From: Alphaproteobacteria bacterium
GTDB taxonomy: Bacteria; Pseudomonadota; Alphaproteobacteria; Acetobacterales; Acetobacteraceae
Reading direction: 5' to 3'
Length of the DNA: 7,314 nt
Assembly (NCBI GenBank): GCA_026225015.1
Contig: JAMFRY010000068.1
Span: forward strand, 1-7,314
Part shown: in pieces, positions 1 through 5,732 of the stretch
Position numbering within the stretch: the stretch's first letter is position 1
How the letters are laid out: every line of letters starts with the position of its first letter
Translations under genes and position numbers: made by a program
Notes under the pieces: generated by a model
Database searches by the model: none
Seen by the model: the letters and a program-made list of their open reading frames with translations, nothing else
Told to the model about the DNA's origin: nothing

Positions 1-334
1 CGATGGATTCCGCACACTCAGCGCGAATCGTGCCGGGATCGGCTTTCTTCGGATCGGTGGCGCCCATGATGTCGCGGTTCTTCTGGATGGCGCCTTCGCC
101 TTCCAGCACCTGCGCCACCACTGGCCCGGAGATCATGAAGCTCACCAGGTCCTTGAAGAACGGGCGGTGCGCATGCACCGCGTAGAAGCTCTCGGCCTGG
201 CCTTGCGTTAGCTGCAGGCGGCGGGTGGCGATAACGCTCAATCCGGCTTCCTCGAACTTGGCGTTGATCTTGCCGGTTAGGTTGCGGCGGGTCGCGTCGG
301 GTTTGATGATTGAGAGTGTGCGTTCAATGGCCAT
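1..334 (-). CDS. ndk: Nucleoside diphosphate kinase, N-terminal 111 residues (3' end outside window)
   Basis: Ndk transfers the gamma-phosphate from ATP to other (d)NDPs through a phospho-histidine and balances cytosolic nucleotide pools. The minus-strand reading begins MAIERTLSIIKPDATRRNL and is colinear with bacterial Ndk. Visible nucleotide-binding residues are Lys11 (IIKPD), Tyr51 and His54 (ESFYAVHAHRPFF), Arg87 and Thr93 (KNRDIMGAT) and Arg104 (GTIRAE). The window ends at residue 111 of about 140, so the catalytic His of the N-x-x-H-G-S-D motif, a few residues further on, is not seen. The start at 334 is the family start, with an AAAGG-like Shine-Dalgarno about 9 bases upstream. The codon after Arg-Ala-Glu encodes Cys where many homologues have Phe; this is probably neutral. 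The gene is divergent from the ABC-F gene. Identification is firm; activity cannot be judged without the C-terminus. Confidence 0.96.
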   Translation of the reverse strand, partial: MAIERTLSIIKPDATRRNLTGKINAKFEEAGLSVIATRRLQLTQGQAESFYAVHAHRPFFKDLVSFMISGPVVAQVLEGEGAIQKNRDIMGATDPKKADPGTIRAECAESI

Positions 335-378
335 GGCTAAACCTTTATAAATTCGGGAGCGTTTTTAATGCTGGGCGC

Positions 379-407
379 GGCATAGCGGGCTCGGGCGGGG
401 TGGGCAA
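379..407 (-). promoter_or_regulatory. Candidate sigma70 promoter for ndk
   Basis: On the minus strand TTGCCC (407-402) and TATGCC (384-379) are separated by 17 bases. They lie about 45 bases upstream of the ndk start, in the only non-coding gap available to it. The match to consensus is moderate, so this is a suggestion only. Confidence 0.3.
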
Positions 408-414
408 CCCCCAC
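400..414. repeat. Small inverted repeat in the ndk / ABC-F divergent gap
   Basis: GTGGG (400-404) and CCCAC (410-414) are perfect inverted copies around a 5-base spacer. They sit just upstream of the ABC-F Shine-Dalgarno (AGGA, 425-428) and overlap the candidate ndk -35. It could be a leader hairpin or a small operator. At 5 bp in GC-rich DNA, chance is also possible. Confidence 0.25.
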
Positions 415-436
415 GCCAAGCTGTAGGAAACCCCGC

Positions 437-2299
437 ATGAGCGTTCTCATCATAGACAAACTCTCCTACAGCATCGCTGGGCGCAATCTGCTGGAACATG
501 CGAGCCTGATGGTCGATCCGGGCCGGCGGATCGGGTTGATCGGCCGCAACGGCGCCGGCAAATCGACCTTGCTGAAACTGATCGCCGGGGAATTGCGCCC
601 CGATGGCGGCACGATCCGGCTCGGCAACCGGGTGCGGCTTGGCTATGTGGCTCAGGAAGCGCCCGGCGGCGAGGCAACGCCGCTGGAAGTGGTCTTGAAC
701 GCAGATGCCGAGCGCACCGAATTGCTGGCCGCTGCCGAGCACCACGAATTCCCGCCCGAGCGCCTGGCGGAAATTCATGAACGTTTGCTGACAATCGGCG
801 CCGAAGCCGCACCCGCCCGCGCCGCCGCCATTCTCTCCGGCCTCGGCTTCTCCACCGGCGCCCAAGCCCAGCCGATGCGCAGCTTCTCCGGCGGATGGCG
901 CATGCGTGTTGCGCTGGCGGCGGTGCTGTTCTCCGCTCCCGATCTGCTGTTGCTGGACGAGCCCACCAACCATCTCGACCTGGAAGCGACCCTCTGGCTG
1001 GAGGGCTATCTCGCCAAGTTCCCCGGCGCAGTGCTGCTGGTCTCCCACGACCGCCAGCTTCTGGACCGCGCGGTCGAAGCGATCGCGCATCTCGACCATG
1101 GCAAAATCACCCTCACGCCGGGCGGCTTTGCCGAATATATCCGCATCAAGACGGAAAAAGCGCTGCAGCAGGGCCGCGCCGCCGAAAAAATGGCCGAGCA
1201 GCGCGCCCACATGCAAAGCTTTGTGGACCGCTTCCGCGCCAAGGCCTCCAAGGCGCGGCAGGCGCAAAGCCGGCTGAAAGCGCTGGAGCGGATGCCACAA
1301 ATCGAATCGGTGGTGGAAGACCACGCGACCCGCTTCTCCTTCCCCGAGCCCAACAAGCTGGCGCCGCCAATGCTCAGCCTGGACGGCGTGGATATCGGCT
1401 ACGACAACAAGCCGGTGTTGAGCGGCGTATCGCTTCGGATCGACATGGAAGACCGCATCGCGTTGCTCGGCACCAACGGCAACGGCAAATCGACCTTGGC
1501 GAAATGCCTGGCCGGCCGCCTTGCTCCCTTGCGCGGCAGGCAATTCCGCACCGGCAATCTGCGCGTCGGCTATTTCGCCCAGCATCAGGAGGAAGACCTG
1601 ATCCTGAACGAAACGCCTTACGACCATCTGGCGCGGGCCTTGCCAAAAGCCACGCCGCCGCAGGTCCGCGCGCAAGGTGCGCGTTTCGGCCTGGATGCCG
1701 ACCGCATCAACACCAAAGTCTCCAGCCTGTCCGGCGGCGAAAAGGCCCGGCTGCTGCTGGCTCTGGCTACCCGCGACGCCCCGCATCTGCTGATCCTGGA
1801 TGAGCCCACCAACCATCTCGACATCGACGCCCGCGACGCGCTGGTAAAGGCGCTGGCGGAGTTTGAGGGCGCGGTGGTGCTAATCTCGCATGATCCCTAT
1901 CTCGTCGGCCTGGTCGCCGACCGCCTGCTGTTGGTCGCCGGCGGCAAGGTGACCGCCTATGACGGCGACCTGGAATCCTACGCCGCCAGCGTCACCGACA
2001 GCGCGCCGGCGCGCGAAAAATCCAATTCACGCAAGCAGGACAAAAAGGTCAAATCTGAGAAAACCAGCGCCACTGCCCCGCTGCGCCAGGCGGTGAAGGA
2101 TGCGGAATTGCGCCTGGCCAAGCTCGCCGCCGAGCAAAAACTCCTGGAAAGCAAGCTGGCGCAACCCGGGATGTACACGCAGGGCAAGGCCAAGGACCTC
2201 GCCTACGTCAACCAGCGGATCGCCGCGATCCGCCGCGAAACCGAAACCGCCGAGCGCGACTGGCTCGCCGCCGAGGCAGCACGGGAAGCCGCTGCCTAA
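437..2299 (+). CDS. yheS: ABC-F family ATPase, YheS-like (ribosome-associated)
   Basis: This is a cytosolic 620-residue protein with two ABC ATPase domains and no membrane segment, which is the ABC-F layout. Domain 1 has Walker A GRNGAGKST (36-44), signature SFSGGWRMR (149-157), Walker B LLLLDEPTNHLD (Asp174, catalytic Glu175) and switch His204. The inter-domain linker at about 235-300 is basic and helical (SFVDRFRAKASKARQAQSR), the P-site tRNA interaction motif of the family, and closely resembles E. coli YheS. Domain 2 has Walker A GTNGNGKST (345-353), signature SLSGGEKAR (430-438), Asp455, Glu456 and His485. Residues 520-620 form a Lys-rich stretch followed by an alpha-helical, coiled-coil-like tail. 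ABC-F proteins bind the ribosomal E site and relieve stalled translation; YheS is linked to arrest-peptide stalls. AGGA 8 bases upstream supports the ATG at 437. The YheS assignment over Uup or EttA is inferred from linker similarity. All ATPase residues look intact. Confidence 0.93.
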   Translation: MSVLIIDKLSYSIAGRNLLEHASLMVDPGRRIGLIGRNGAGKSTLLKLIAGELRPDGGTIRLGNRVRLGYVAQEAPGGEATPLEVVLNADAERTELLAAAEHHEFPPERLAEIHERLLTIGAEAAPARAAAILSGLGFSTGAQAQPMRSFSGGWRMRVALAAVLFSAPDLLLLDEPTNHLDLEATLWLEGYLAKFPGAVLLVSHDRQLLDRAVEAIAHLDHGKITLTPGGFAEYIRIKTEKALQQGRAAEKMAEQRAHMQSFVDRFRAKASKARQAQSRLKALERMPQIESVVEDHATRFSFPEPNKLAPPMLSLDGVDIGYDNKPVLSGVSLRIDMEDRIALLGTNGNGKSTLAKCLAGRLAPLRGRQFRTGNLRVGYFAQHQEEDLILNETPYDHLARALPKATPPQVRAQGARFGLDADRINTKVSSLSGGEKARLLLALATRDAPHLLILDEPTNHLDIDARDALVKALAEFEGAVVLISHDPYLVGLVADRLLLVAGGKVTAYDGDLESYAASVTDSAPAREKSNSRKQDKKVKSEKTSATAPLRQAVKDAELRLAKLAAEQKLLESKLAQPGMYTQGKAKDLAYVNQRIAAIRRETETAERDWLAAEAAREAAA

Positions 2300-2318
2300 C
2301 TGGCCGCGTCTAAGCCAG
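2300..2318 (+). other. Weak hairpin directly after the ABC-F stop codon
   Basis: CTGGC (2300-2304) and GCCAG (2314-2318) can pair around a 9-base loop immediately after the TAA. No T-run follows, so it is at best a poor intrinsic terminator. The rest of the gap to the toxin gene holds that module's promoter. Confidence 0.2.
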
Positions 2319-2346
2319 CTCAATACGGCAACCTCAATAGACCCGC

Positions 2347-2376
2347 TTGAAATTATGACATCACCCGTGATATGAT
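2347..2376 (+). promoter_or_regulatory. Sigma70-type promoter of the toxin-antitoxin module
   Basis: TTGAAA (2347-2352) and TATGAT (2371-2376) are separated by 18 bases; each hexamer matches consensus at five of six positions. This is the best promoter match in the window and it lies directly before the PIN gene. Transcription would be expected to start near 2383, leaving only about 0-3 bases before the ATG at 2386. No Shine-Dalgarno precedes that ATG, so the mRNA may be leaderless, a translation mode known in alphaproteobacteria. Confidence 0.62.
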
Positions 2377-2377
2377 A
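2354..2377. promoter_or_regulatory. Palindromic operator candidate overlapping the -10 element
   Basis: The 24-base segment is an imperfect palindrome centred at 2365/2366, with core ATCAC-CC-GTGAT. Outer positions 2354-2356 pair with 2375-2377 and 2358 pairs with 2373. Ten of twelve symmetric positions are complementary. It fills most of the -35/-10 spacer and covers the -10, where a repressor would block RNA polymerase. Ribbon-helix-helix antitoxins commonly autorepress from such sites, so the downstream antitoxin is the natural candidate binder. That binding is inference. Confidence 0.5.
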
Positions 2378-2385
2378 GAGCCAGA

Positions 2386-2793
2386 ATGAGATGTGTCTTG
2401 GTGGCCGCGATGAGGAGCCCAGCCGGAGCTTCGGCTTTCCTCCTTGGAGCCGCTAGGCGTGGTGCAATTTCACTCTTAGCCAATGTTGCTTTAGCACTGG
2501 AATATGAGGCCACTTGTAAAAGGAAAGAACATGTCGCCGCCTCTGGCCTTACACTTTCGGAAGTCGATATCGTTATCACCGCTGTCATAGCGATGGCCGA
2601 GCCTGTAGAAAGTCATTTCATGTGGCGACCTCAATTACGTGATCCAGGCGACGAACTGGTGCTGGAGGCAGCGGTGAACGGACGCGCCCGCGCCATCGTA
2701 ACGTTTAACCTGCGAGATTTCGGTGACGTGGCGGACCAATTTGGCGTGGAAGTTTTAATGCCGAGGGAAGCAATCAGGAGGATTCACGGGTGA
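2386..2793 (+). CDS. PIN-domain (COG1569/PIN_3-like) toxin homologue lacking the N-terminal Asp-Thr-Asn catalytic segment
   Basis: PIN toxins are Mg-dependent RNases whose first conserved acid lies in an N-terminal D-T-N stretch on strand beta1. This 135-residue protein matches the family over SPAGASAFLL (11-20), LLANVALALEYEA (30-42, conserved acid Glu39), VESHFMWRPQLRDPGDE (74-90, Asp86 and Asp89) and AIVTFNLRDF (103-112, Asp111). It begins MRCVLVAAMRSPAGAS, whereas family members as I know them begin roughly M-R-x-V-L-D-T-N-V-x-V-A-A-M-R-S. About five residues, including the catalytic Asp, are absent in frame. No upstream in-frame codon can restore them, because a TGA lies at 2368-2370. 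The product may still fold and bind its antitoxin but is probably inactive as a nuclease. It overlaps the antitoxin gene by 4 bases. Codon and base use is more AT-rich than the flanking genes (25 of 60 bases are G+C at 2461-2520), suggesting acquisition by transfer. It might be annotated as intact or as a degraded toxin. Confidence 0.8.
   Translation: MRCVLVAAMRSPAGASAFLLGAARRGAISLLANVALALEYEATCKRKEHVAASGLTLSEVDIVITAVIAMAEPVESHFMWRPQLRDPGDELVLEAAVNGRARAIVTFNLRDFGDVADQFGVEVLMPREAIRRIHG
2776..2781 (+). promoter_or_regulatory. Strong Shine-Dalgarno deciding the antitoxin GTG start
   Basis: AGGAGG lies inside the end of the toxin reading frame, 8 bases before the GTG at 2790. It supports that non-ATG start and gives the antitoxin its own efficient ribosome entry, in contrast to the toxin, which has no visible Shine-Dalgarno. 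Confidence 0.8.
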
Positions 2794-3044
2794 AAGCGCT
2801 TCAAAGTACCTATCCGCTTCGTTTACCCCGTTCCGTGAAGGCTGAGGTCGAACGTCGCGCGAAGGCCGACGGCATAAGCATCAATCAATTTGTGGCCACG
2901 GCGGTTGCTGAAAAACTTGCAGCCATGAATACGGCGAGCTTTTTCGCCGAACAACGCGATAAGGCTGATTTTGCGGCATTTGACCGGATTATGAAACGCA
3001 AGAACGGCGAGGCGCCGCTTCCTGAGGATTCACTCGACCCATAG
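2790..3044 (+). CDS. Ribbon-helix-helix antitoxin (often annotated HicB-family / CopG-like)
   Basis: This is an 84-residue protein starting at GTG. Residues about 6-12 (STYPLRL) form the predicted DNA-contacting beta-strand. Residues 14-27 (RSVKAEVERRAKAD) and 31-45 (INQFVATAVAEKLAA) are the two helices, joined by the G-I-S-I-N-Q-F turn typical of ribbon-helix-helix proteins. The C-terminal part (FFAEQRDKADFAAFDRIMKR, 51-70) is the likely toxin-binding tail. Such proteins bind their PIN partner and repress their own promoter as dimers on palindromic DNA. The gene follows the toxin with a GTGA overlap, which implies translational coupling, and ends close to the composite repeat. All segments expected of an antitoxin appear present, unlike in the toxin. 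The family call is solid; pairing with this toxin is inferred from adjacency. Confidence 0.83.
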   Translation: MKALQSTYPLRLPRSVKAEVERRAKADGISINQFVATAVAEKLAAMNTASFFAEQRDKADFAAFDRIMKRKNGEAPLPEDSLDP

Positions 3045-3064
3045 ATTGCCGCAGGCAGAAGAAG

Positions 3065-3171
3065 CTAGAGCAACATCCGATCAAATGGAATCATTGAGCG
3101 GATAAAGTTGCTCGCCAAAACAAAGAGCTAGAGCGTTTTCCGTGAGCGCAAGCGAACGGAAAATGCTCTAG
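3065..3171. repeat. Composite palindromic repeat (RIME/REP-like mosaic) with CTAGAGC ends
   Basis: Two hairpin units lie about 14 bases apart. Unit 1 (3068-3113) pairs GAGCAAC with GTTGCTC and ATCCG with CGGAT, with a 3-base bulge. Unit 2 (3128-3171) pairs the 16-base arms 3128-3143 and 3156-3171 with a single G-T wobble. CTAGAGC occurs at 3065-3071 and 3128-3134, and its inverse GCTCTAG closes the element at 3165-3171. The segment has no coding potential. It resembles dispersed intergenic mosaic elements of alphaproteobacteria. Here it separates the antitoxin from aidB and might act as a transcript-end or 3'-stabilising structure. Its copy number cannot be judged from one window. Confidence 0.75.
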
Positions 3172-3204
3172 CCTTTCGCCTCGCAGCTCCTTACCATCCT
3201 TTCG

Positions 3205-4866
3205 ATGGAAGAAGCCGCGGACCAAGCCAAATCCTACGCCACCCACGAGGTGCGCAACCAGGCCAAGGAACTTGCCGGCACCAACGCCTTCACCAGCGAC
3301 GCTGCCTTGCAGGAAGCGGTACAAACCTACGGCGCCGACTGGGCAACGGACCAGATGACAAGCTGCGGCGCGCTCACCGGCGCAGCGCACGTCCAGCATC
3401 TGGCCCGCCAGGCCGATCGTAACAAGCCGGAACTGCGCACGCATGACCGTTTCGGCAACCGGATCGACGAGGTCGCGTTCCATCCCGCCTGGCATGAACT
3501 GATGCAAGACCTGCGGGGCTCCGCCTATCATTCGCTGGCCTGGACCACGAAAAAACCCGGCGCCCAAGTGGCGCGGGCAGCGATTTCCTATCTATGGAAT
3601 CAGGCCGAAAACGGCGTCTGCTGTCCGGGCGCCATGACCTTCGCCAGCCTCGCCGCATTGCAGACCGACGCCACCCTCCTGGCCCCCTACCGCGACAAAA
3701 TCCTCTCCACTTCATACGACCCGCGCCCGGTTCCACCTTCGGCCAAAAAATCCCTCGGCGTGGGCATGGCCATGACCGAGAAACAAGGCGGCTCCGACCT
3801 GCGCCAGACCGAAACCGCCGCCACGCCCGCCGGCCACGCCACCGGCTCAGGTGCTGCTTACCACCTCACCGGCCATAAATGGTTTTTCTCCGTACCCACC
3901 AGCGACCTGTTCCTCACGCTGGCGCGCTCCGGCAAAGGGGTCTCCTGCTTTCTGGCCCAAGGCTGGCTGGATGACGGCACCCGCAACCGCCTCCTCATCC
4001 AGCGGCTCAAGGACAAATGCGGCAATCGCTCCAACGCCTCCGGGGAGGTGGAGTTTCGCGGTCTGAACGCGGTGATGCTGGGTGAGGAGGGCAGGGGCAT
4101 TCCAACGATTTTGGAAATGGCGCATCTGACCCGGCTGGAATGCGCGCTCTCCTCGGCCGGGATCATCCGGCAGGGCACCGTGCAGGCGATCAACCACGCT
4201 CAAACCCGGCAGGCCTTTCAACGCGCTTTAATCGACCAGCCGATCATGACGAATGTTCTGGCCGATCTCGCCATTGAATCGGAAGCCCATCTATGGCTGG
4301 CGATGCGCGCCGCCGCCGCGCTGGATAACCCCCAGGAAAAGCACCTCAACCGCATCATCACCCCGATCGCCAAATACTGGATTTGCAAACGCGCGCCCGT
4401 CGCGGTCGCCGAGGCGCTGGAATGCCATGGCGGCAACGGCTTCATCGAAGACCATTTAATGGCCAGGCTGTACCGTGAAGCCCCGCTGAACGGTGTCTGG
4501 GAAGGGGCGGGCAATGTCATCTGCCTAGACGTCATCCGCGCCCTCGCCCGCCATCCGCAATCCGCTCTGGCCGTGCTGGATGAAATCGCGCTTGCCCGCG
4601 GCGGCCACCCGGCACTCGATGCCAGCCTCGCCGATCTTTCCCAAAAATTCGCAAAACCCGCCACATTGGAAAGCCAGGCCCGCCGCCTCGTGGAACAACT
4701 GGCTTTGGCTCTGGCCGCCAGCCTGTTGCTTCGCAACGCCCCGAACGCGATCAGCGAGGCCTTCTGCGCAACGCGCCTCGCCGGCGATCACGGCTCAGCC
4801 TTCGGCACCCTGCCCGCCGGCACCGGCTTCGCCGCAATTATTGAGCGCGCCGGCGTCAGGCAGTAG
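3205..4866 (+). CDS. aidB: AidB-type acyl-CoA dehydrogenase
   Basis: AidB is an FAD-binding member of the acyl-CoA dehydrogenase superfamily. In E. coli it is induced by alkylation stress, binds DNA and has weak isovaleryl-CoA dehydrogenase activity. This 553-residue protein is colinear with it: TSDAALQEAV (30-39), ARQADRNKPEL (67-77), FHPAWHELMQ (92-101), the flavin-site strand GMAMTEKQGGSD (187-198), GHKWFFSVP (223-231), RLKDKCGNRSNAS (267-279), AKYWICKR (389-396) and LYREAPLNGVWEGAGN (422-437). Glu433 aligns with the family's catalytic base. E. coli AidB is about 541 residues, so this copy is full length. The ATG at 3205 has no clear Shine-Dalgarno; a TAG at 3169-3171, inside the repeat, limits upstream extension. 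The T-H-x-V-x-N-Q segment (13-19) argues against starting at the later GTG. No ada or alkyltransferase gene is nearby, so regulation by the adaptive response is unknown here. Confidence 0.9.
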   Translation: MEEAADQAKSYATHEVRNQAKELAGTNAFTSDAALQEAVQTYGADWATDQMTSCGALTGAAHVQHLARQADRNKPELRTHDRFGNRIDEVAFHPAWHELMQDLRGSAYHSLAWTTKKPGAQVARAAISYLWNQAENGVCCPGAMTFASLAALQTDATLLAPYRDKILSTSYDPRPVPPSAKKSLGVGMAMTEKQGGSDLRQTETAATPAGHATGSGAAYHLTGHKWFFSVPTSDLFLTLARSGKGVSCFLAQGWLDDGTRNRLLIQRLKDKCGNRSNASGEVEFRGLNAVMLGEEGRGIPTILEMAHLTRLECALSSAGIIRQGTVQAINHAQTRQAFQRALIDQPIMTNVLADLAIESEAHLWLAMRAAAALDNPQEKHLNRIITPIAKYWICKRAPVAVAEALECHGGNGFIEDHLMARLYREAPLNGVWEGAGNVICLDVIRALARHPQSALAVLDEIALARGGHPALDASLADLSQKFAKPATLESQARRLVEQLALALAASLLLRNAPNAISEAFCATRLAGDHGSAFGTLPAGTGFAAIIERAGVRQ

Positions 4867-5268
4867 GCGCTTCTCGTCAAATCGCACCGTCTCAAACGCC
4901 GCAAGCCCATCCGCCAGCTTCACCCAAGGCAGCTGGCTGCTTGTCCAGCTATGATCCTGGGGCGGCATCGCCTCGGGCGCATCCAGGCTGCAGGTCGCAA
5001 CATCGAGTTCCTCCGGCAAATCGGCATGCTGGTACGTCAAACCTGTACCGCATTCCCCGCAAAATCGCCGCTCCACCTGGGCGCTGGATCGAAACCGTTT
5101 CGGCACGCCTGCGGTAATCCGGAAATCCGCCAGCTTCACGCTGAACCATGCAACCATCGGCGCGCCCGCGACACGGCGGCAATCGGCGCAATGACAGACA
5201 GTAGAATGAAACGCCTCCCCCGCCACCTCAAAACGCACGGCGCCACAAAAACAACCTCCAGTTAGCAT
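4795..5268 (-). CDS. GFA / CENP-V domain zinc protein (glutathione-dependent formaldehyde-activating-like)
   Basis: This is a 157-residue protein of the GFA family, whose founding member promotes adduct formation between formaldehyde and glutathione. Most family members have no proven substrate. The zinc ligands are all visible: Cys6 and Cys8 (GGCFCGAVRFE), Cys25, Cys27 and Cys30 (CHCADC), and Cys70 and Cys73 (FCGECGTGL). The late hydrophobic motif around WVKLADGLAAFE (115-126) closes the domain. I chose the ATG at 5268 over one eight codons upstream because GGAGG lies about 5 bases before it and the domain begins at once. The last 25-30 residues are Ala/Gly-rich and lie beyond the domain; they arise where the frame runs 72 bases into the opposite strand of aidB. 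The gene is divergent from acpP. The family call is firm; function as a formaldehyde enzyme is unproven. Confidence 0.88.
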   Translation of the reverse strand: MLTGGCFCGAVRFEVAGEAFHSTVCHCADCRRVAGAPMVAWFSVKLADFRITAGVPKRFRSSAQVERRFCGECGTGLTYQHADLPEELDVATCSLDAPEAMPPQDHSWTSSQLPWVKLADGLAAFETVRFDEKRLLPDAGALNNCGEAGAGGQGAEG

Positions 5269-5458
5269 GCCAACCTCCAAACTTATCCTCAACTATATGA
5301 TCAGGCCAACAACTCCTTTAATCCACCGCCTGGGTTGGCGCGGCGCAAAAAACCGTGCTAAGCGGCGCGTCAGAGTCAATATTAACTATTATTTCTCGAA
5401 ACTGCGGGGCTACACCGTAGTGGGCGGCGCCACCTAAGATGCAGGAAAGTGAACATAA
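5269..5458. promoter_or_regulatory. Divergent regulatory gap between the GFA gene and acpP
   Basis: This 190-base non-coding stretch must carry the promoters of both divergent genes. It contains a distinctly AT-rich tract at about 5375-5398 (TCAATATTAACTATTATTTC), likely part of the acpP promoter. On the minus strand a TATAGT hexamer (5300-5295) lies upstream of the GFA gene. I could not pair either with a convincing -35, so no exact promoter is called. AGGAAAG at 5443-5449 is the acpP ribosome-binding site. Confidence 0.4.
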
Positions 5459-5698
5459 ATGACTGAAATTGCCGACAAAGTTAAAAAAATCGTTGTCGAG
5501 CATCTGGGCGTCGACGAAGCCAAGGTAACCTCGGACGCCTCCTTCATTGACGACCTTGGCGCGGACAGCCTGGACACCGTCGAGTTGGTCATGGCCTTCG
5601 AAGAAGCCTTTGGCGTCGAAATTCCGGAGGACGCCGCGGAAAAAATCACCACGGTGAAAGACGCGATCGACTATATCGAGAAGCAAAAGGCCGAATAG
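5459..5698 (+). CDS. acpP: Acyl carrier protein
   Basis: AcpP is a small acidic cytosolic protein that carries growing acyl chains on a 4'-phosphopantetheine arm. The 79-residue product is full length. The modification motif G-A-D-S-L-D-T-V-E-L is present with Ser37 as the attachment site, followed by the acidic recognition helix (ELVMAFEEAFGVEIPEDAAEKI). AGGAAAG lies 9 bases before the ATG. fabF follows after 34 bases on the same strand, the usual acpP-fabF pairing, so the two are probably co-transcribed. In many bacteria fabD and fabG lie directly upstream; here a divergent GFA gene takes that place, so the operon appears to begin with acpP. Confidence 0.98.
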   Translation: MTEIADKVKKIVVEHLGVDEAKVTSDASFIDDLGADSLDTVELVMAFEEAFGVEIPEDAAEKITTVKDAIDYIEKQKAE

Positions 5699-5732
5699 CC
5701 GCCGGTTCCGCGAGGTCCAGGAGAACAGATTC

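Noticed and set aside
895..1803. A 302-codon plus-strand frame inside the ABC-F gene
   Set aside because: It is an Arg/Pro/Ala/Gly-rich +1 shadow of the ABC-F coding sequence, with no family motif and no ribosome site.
365..1816. A 483-codon open frame on the minus strand opposite the ABC-F gene
   Set aside because: It is exactly antisense to a strongly supported gene, Gln/Gly/Ala/Arg-rich without a recognisable domain. Long antisense frames are expected opposite GC-rich coding DNA with a biased third codon position. I treat it as a shadow.
2368..2388. Possible upstream extension of the PIN toxin that would restore the D-T-N motif
   Set aside because: An in-frame TGA at 2368-2370 blocks extension, and no Asp-Thr-Asn coding segment is visible just upstream of the ATG.
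2778..3033. A 10-base direct repeat GAGGATTCAC at 2778-2787 and 3024-3033 flanking the antitoxin gene
   Set aside because: It is too short to claim as a target duplication. The first copy overlaps a Shine-Dalgarno and the second is inside the antitoxin coding sequence, so chance or codon use explains it.
5269..5292. A longer GFA start eight codons upstream at 5292
   Set aside because: The ATG at 5268 has a GGAGG at proper spacing and coincides with the domain's first residues; the upstream extension is not typical of the family.
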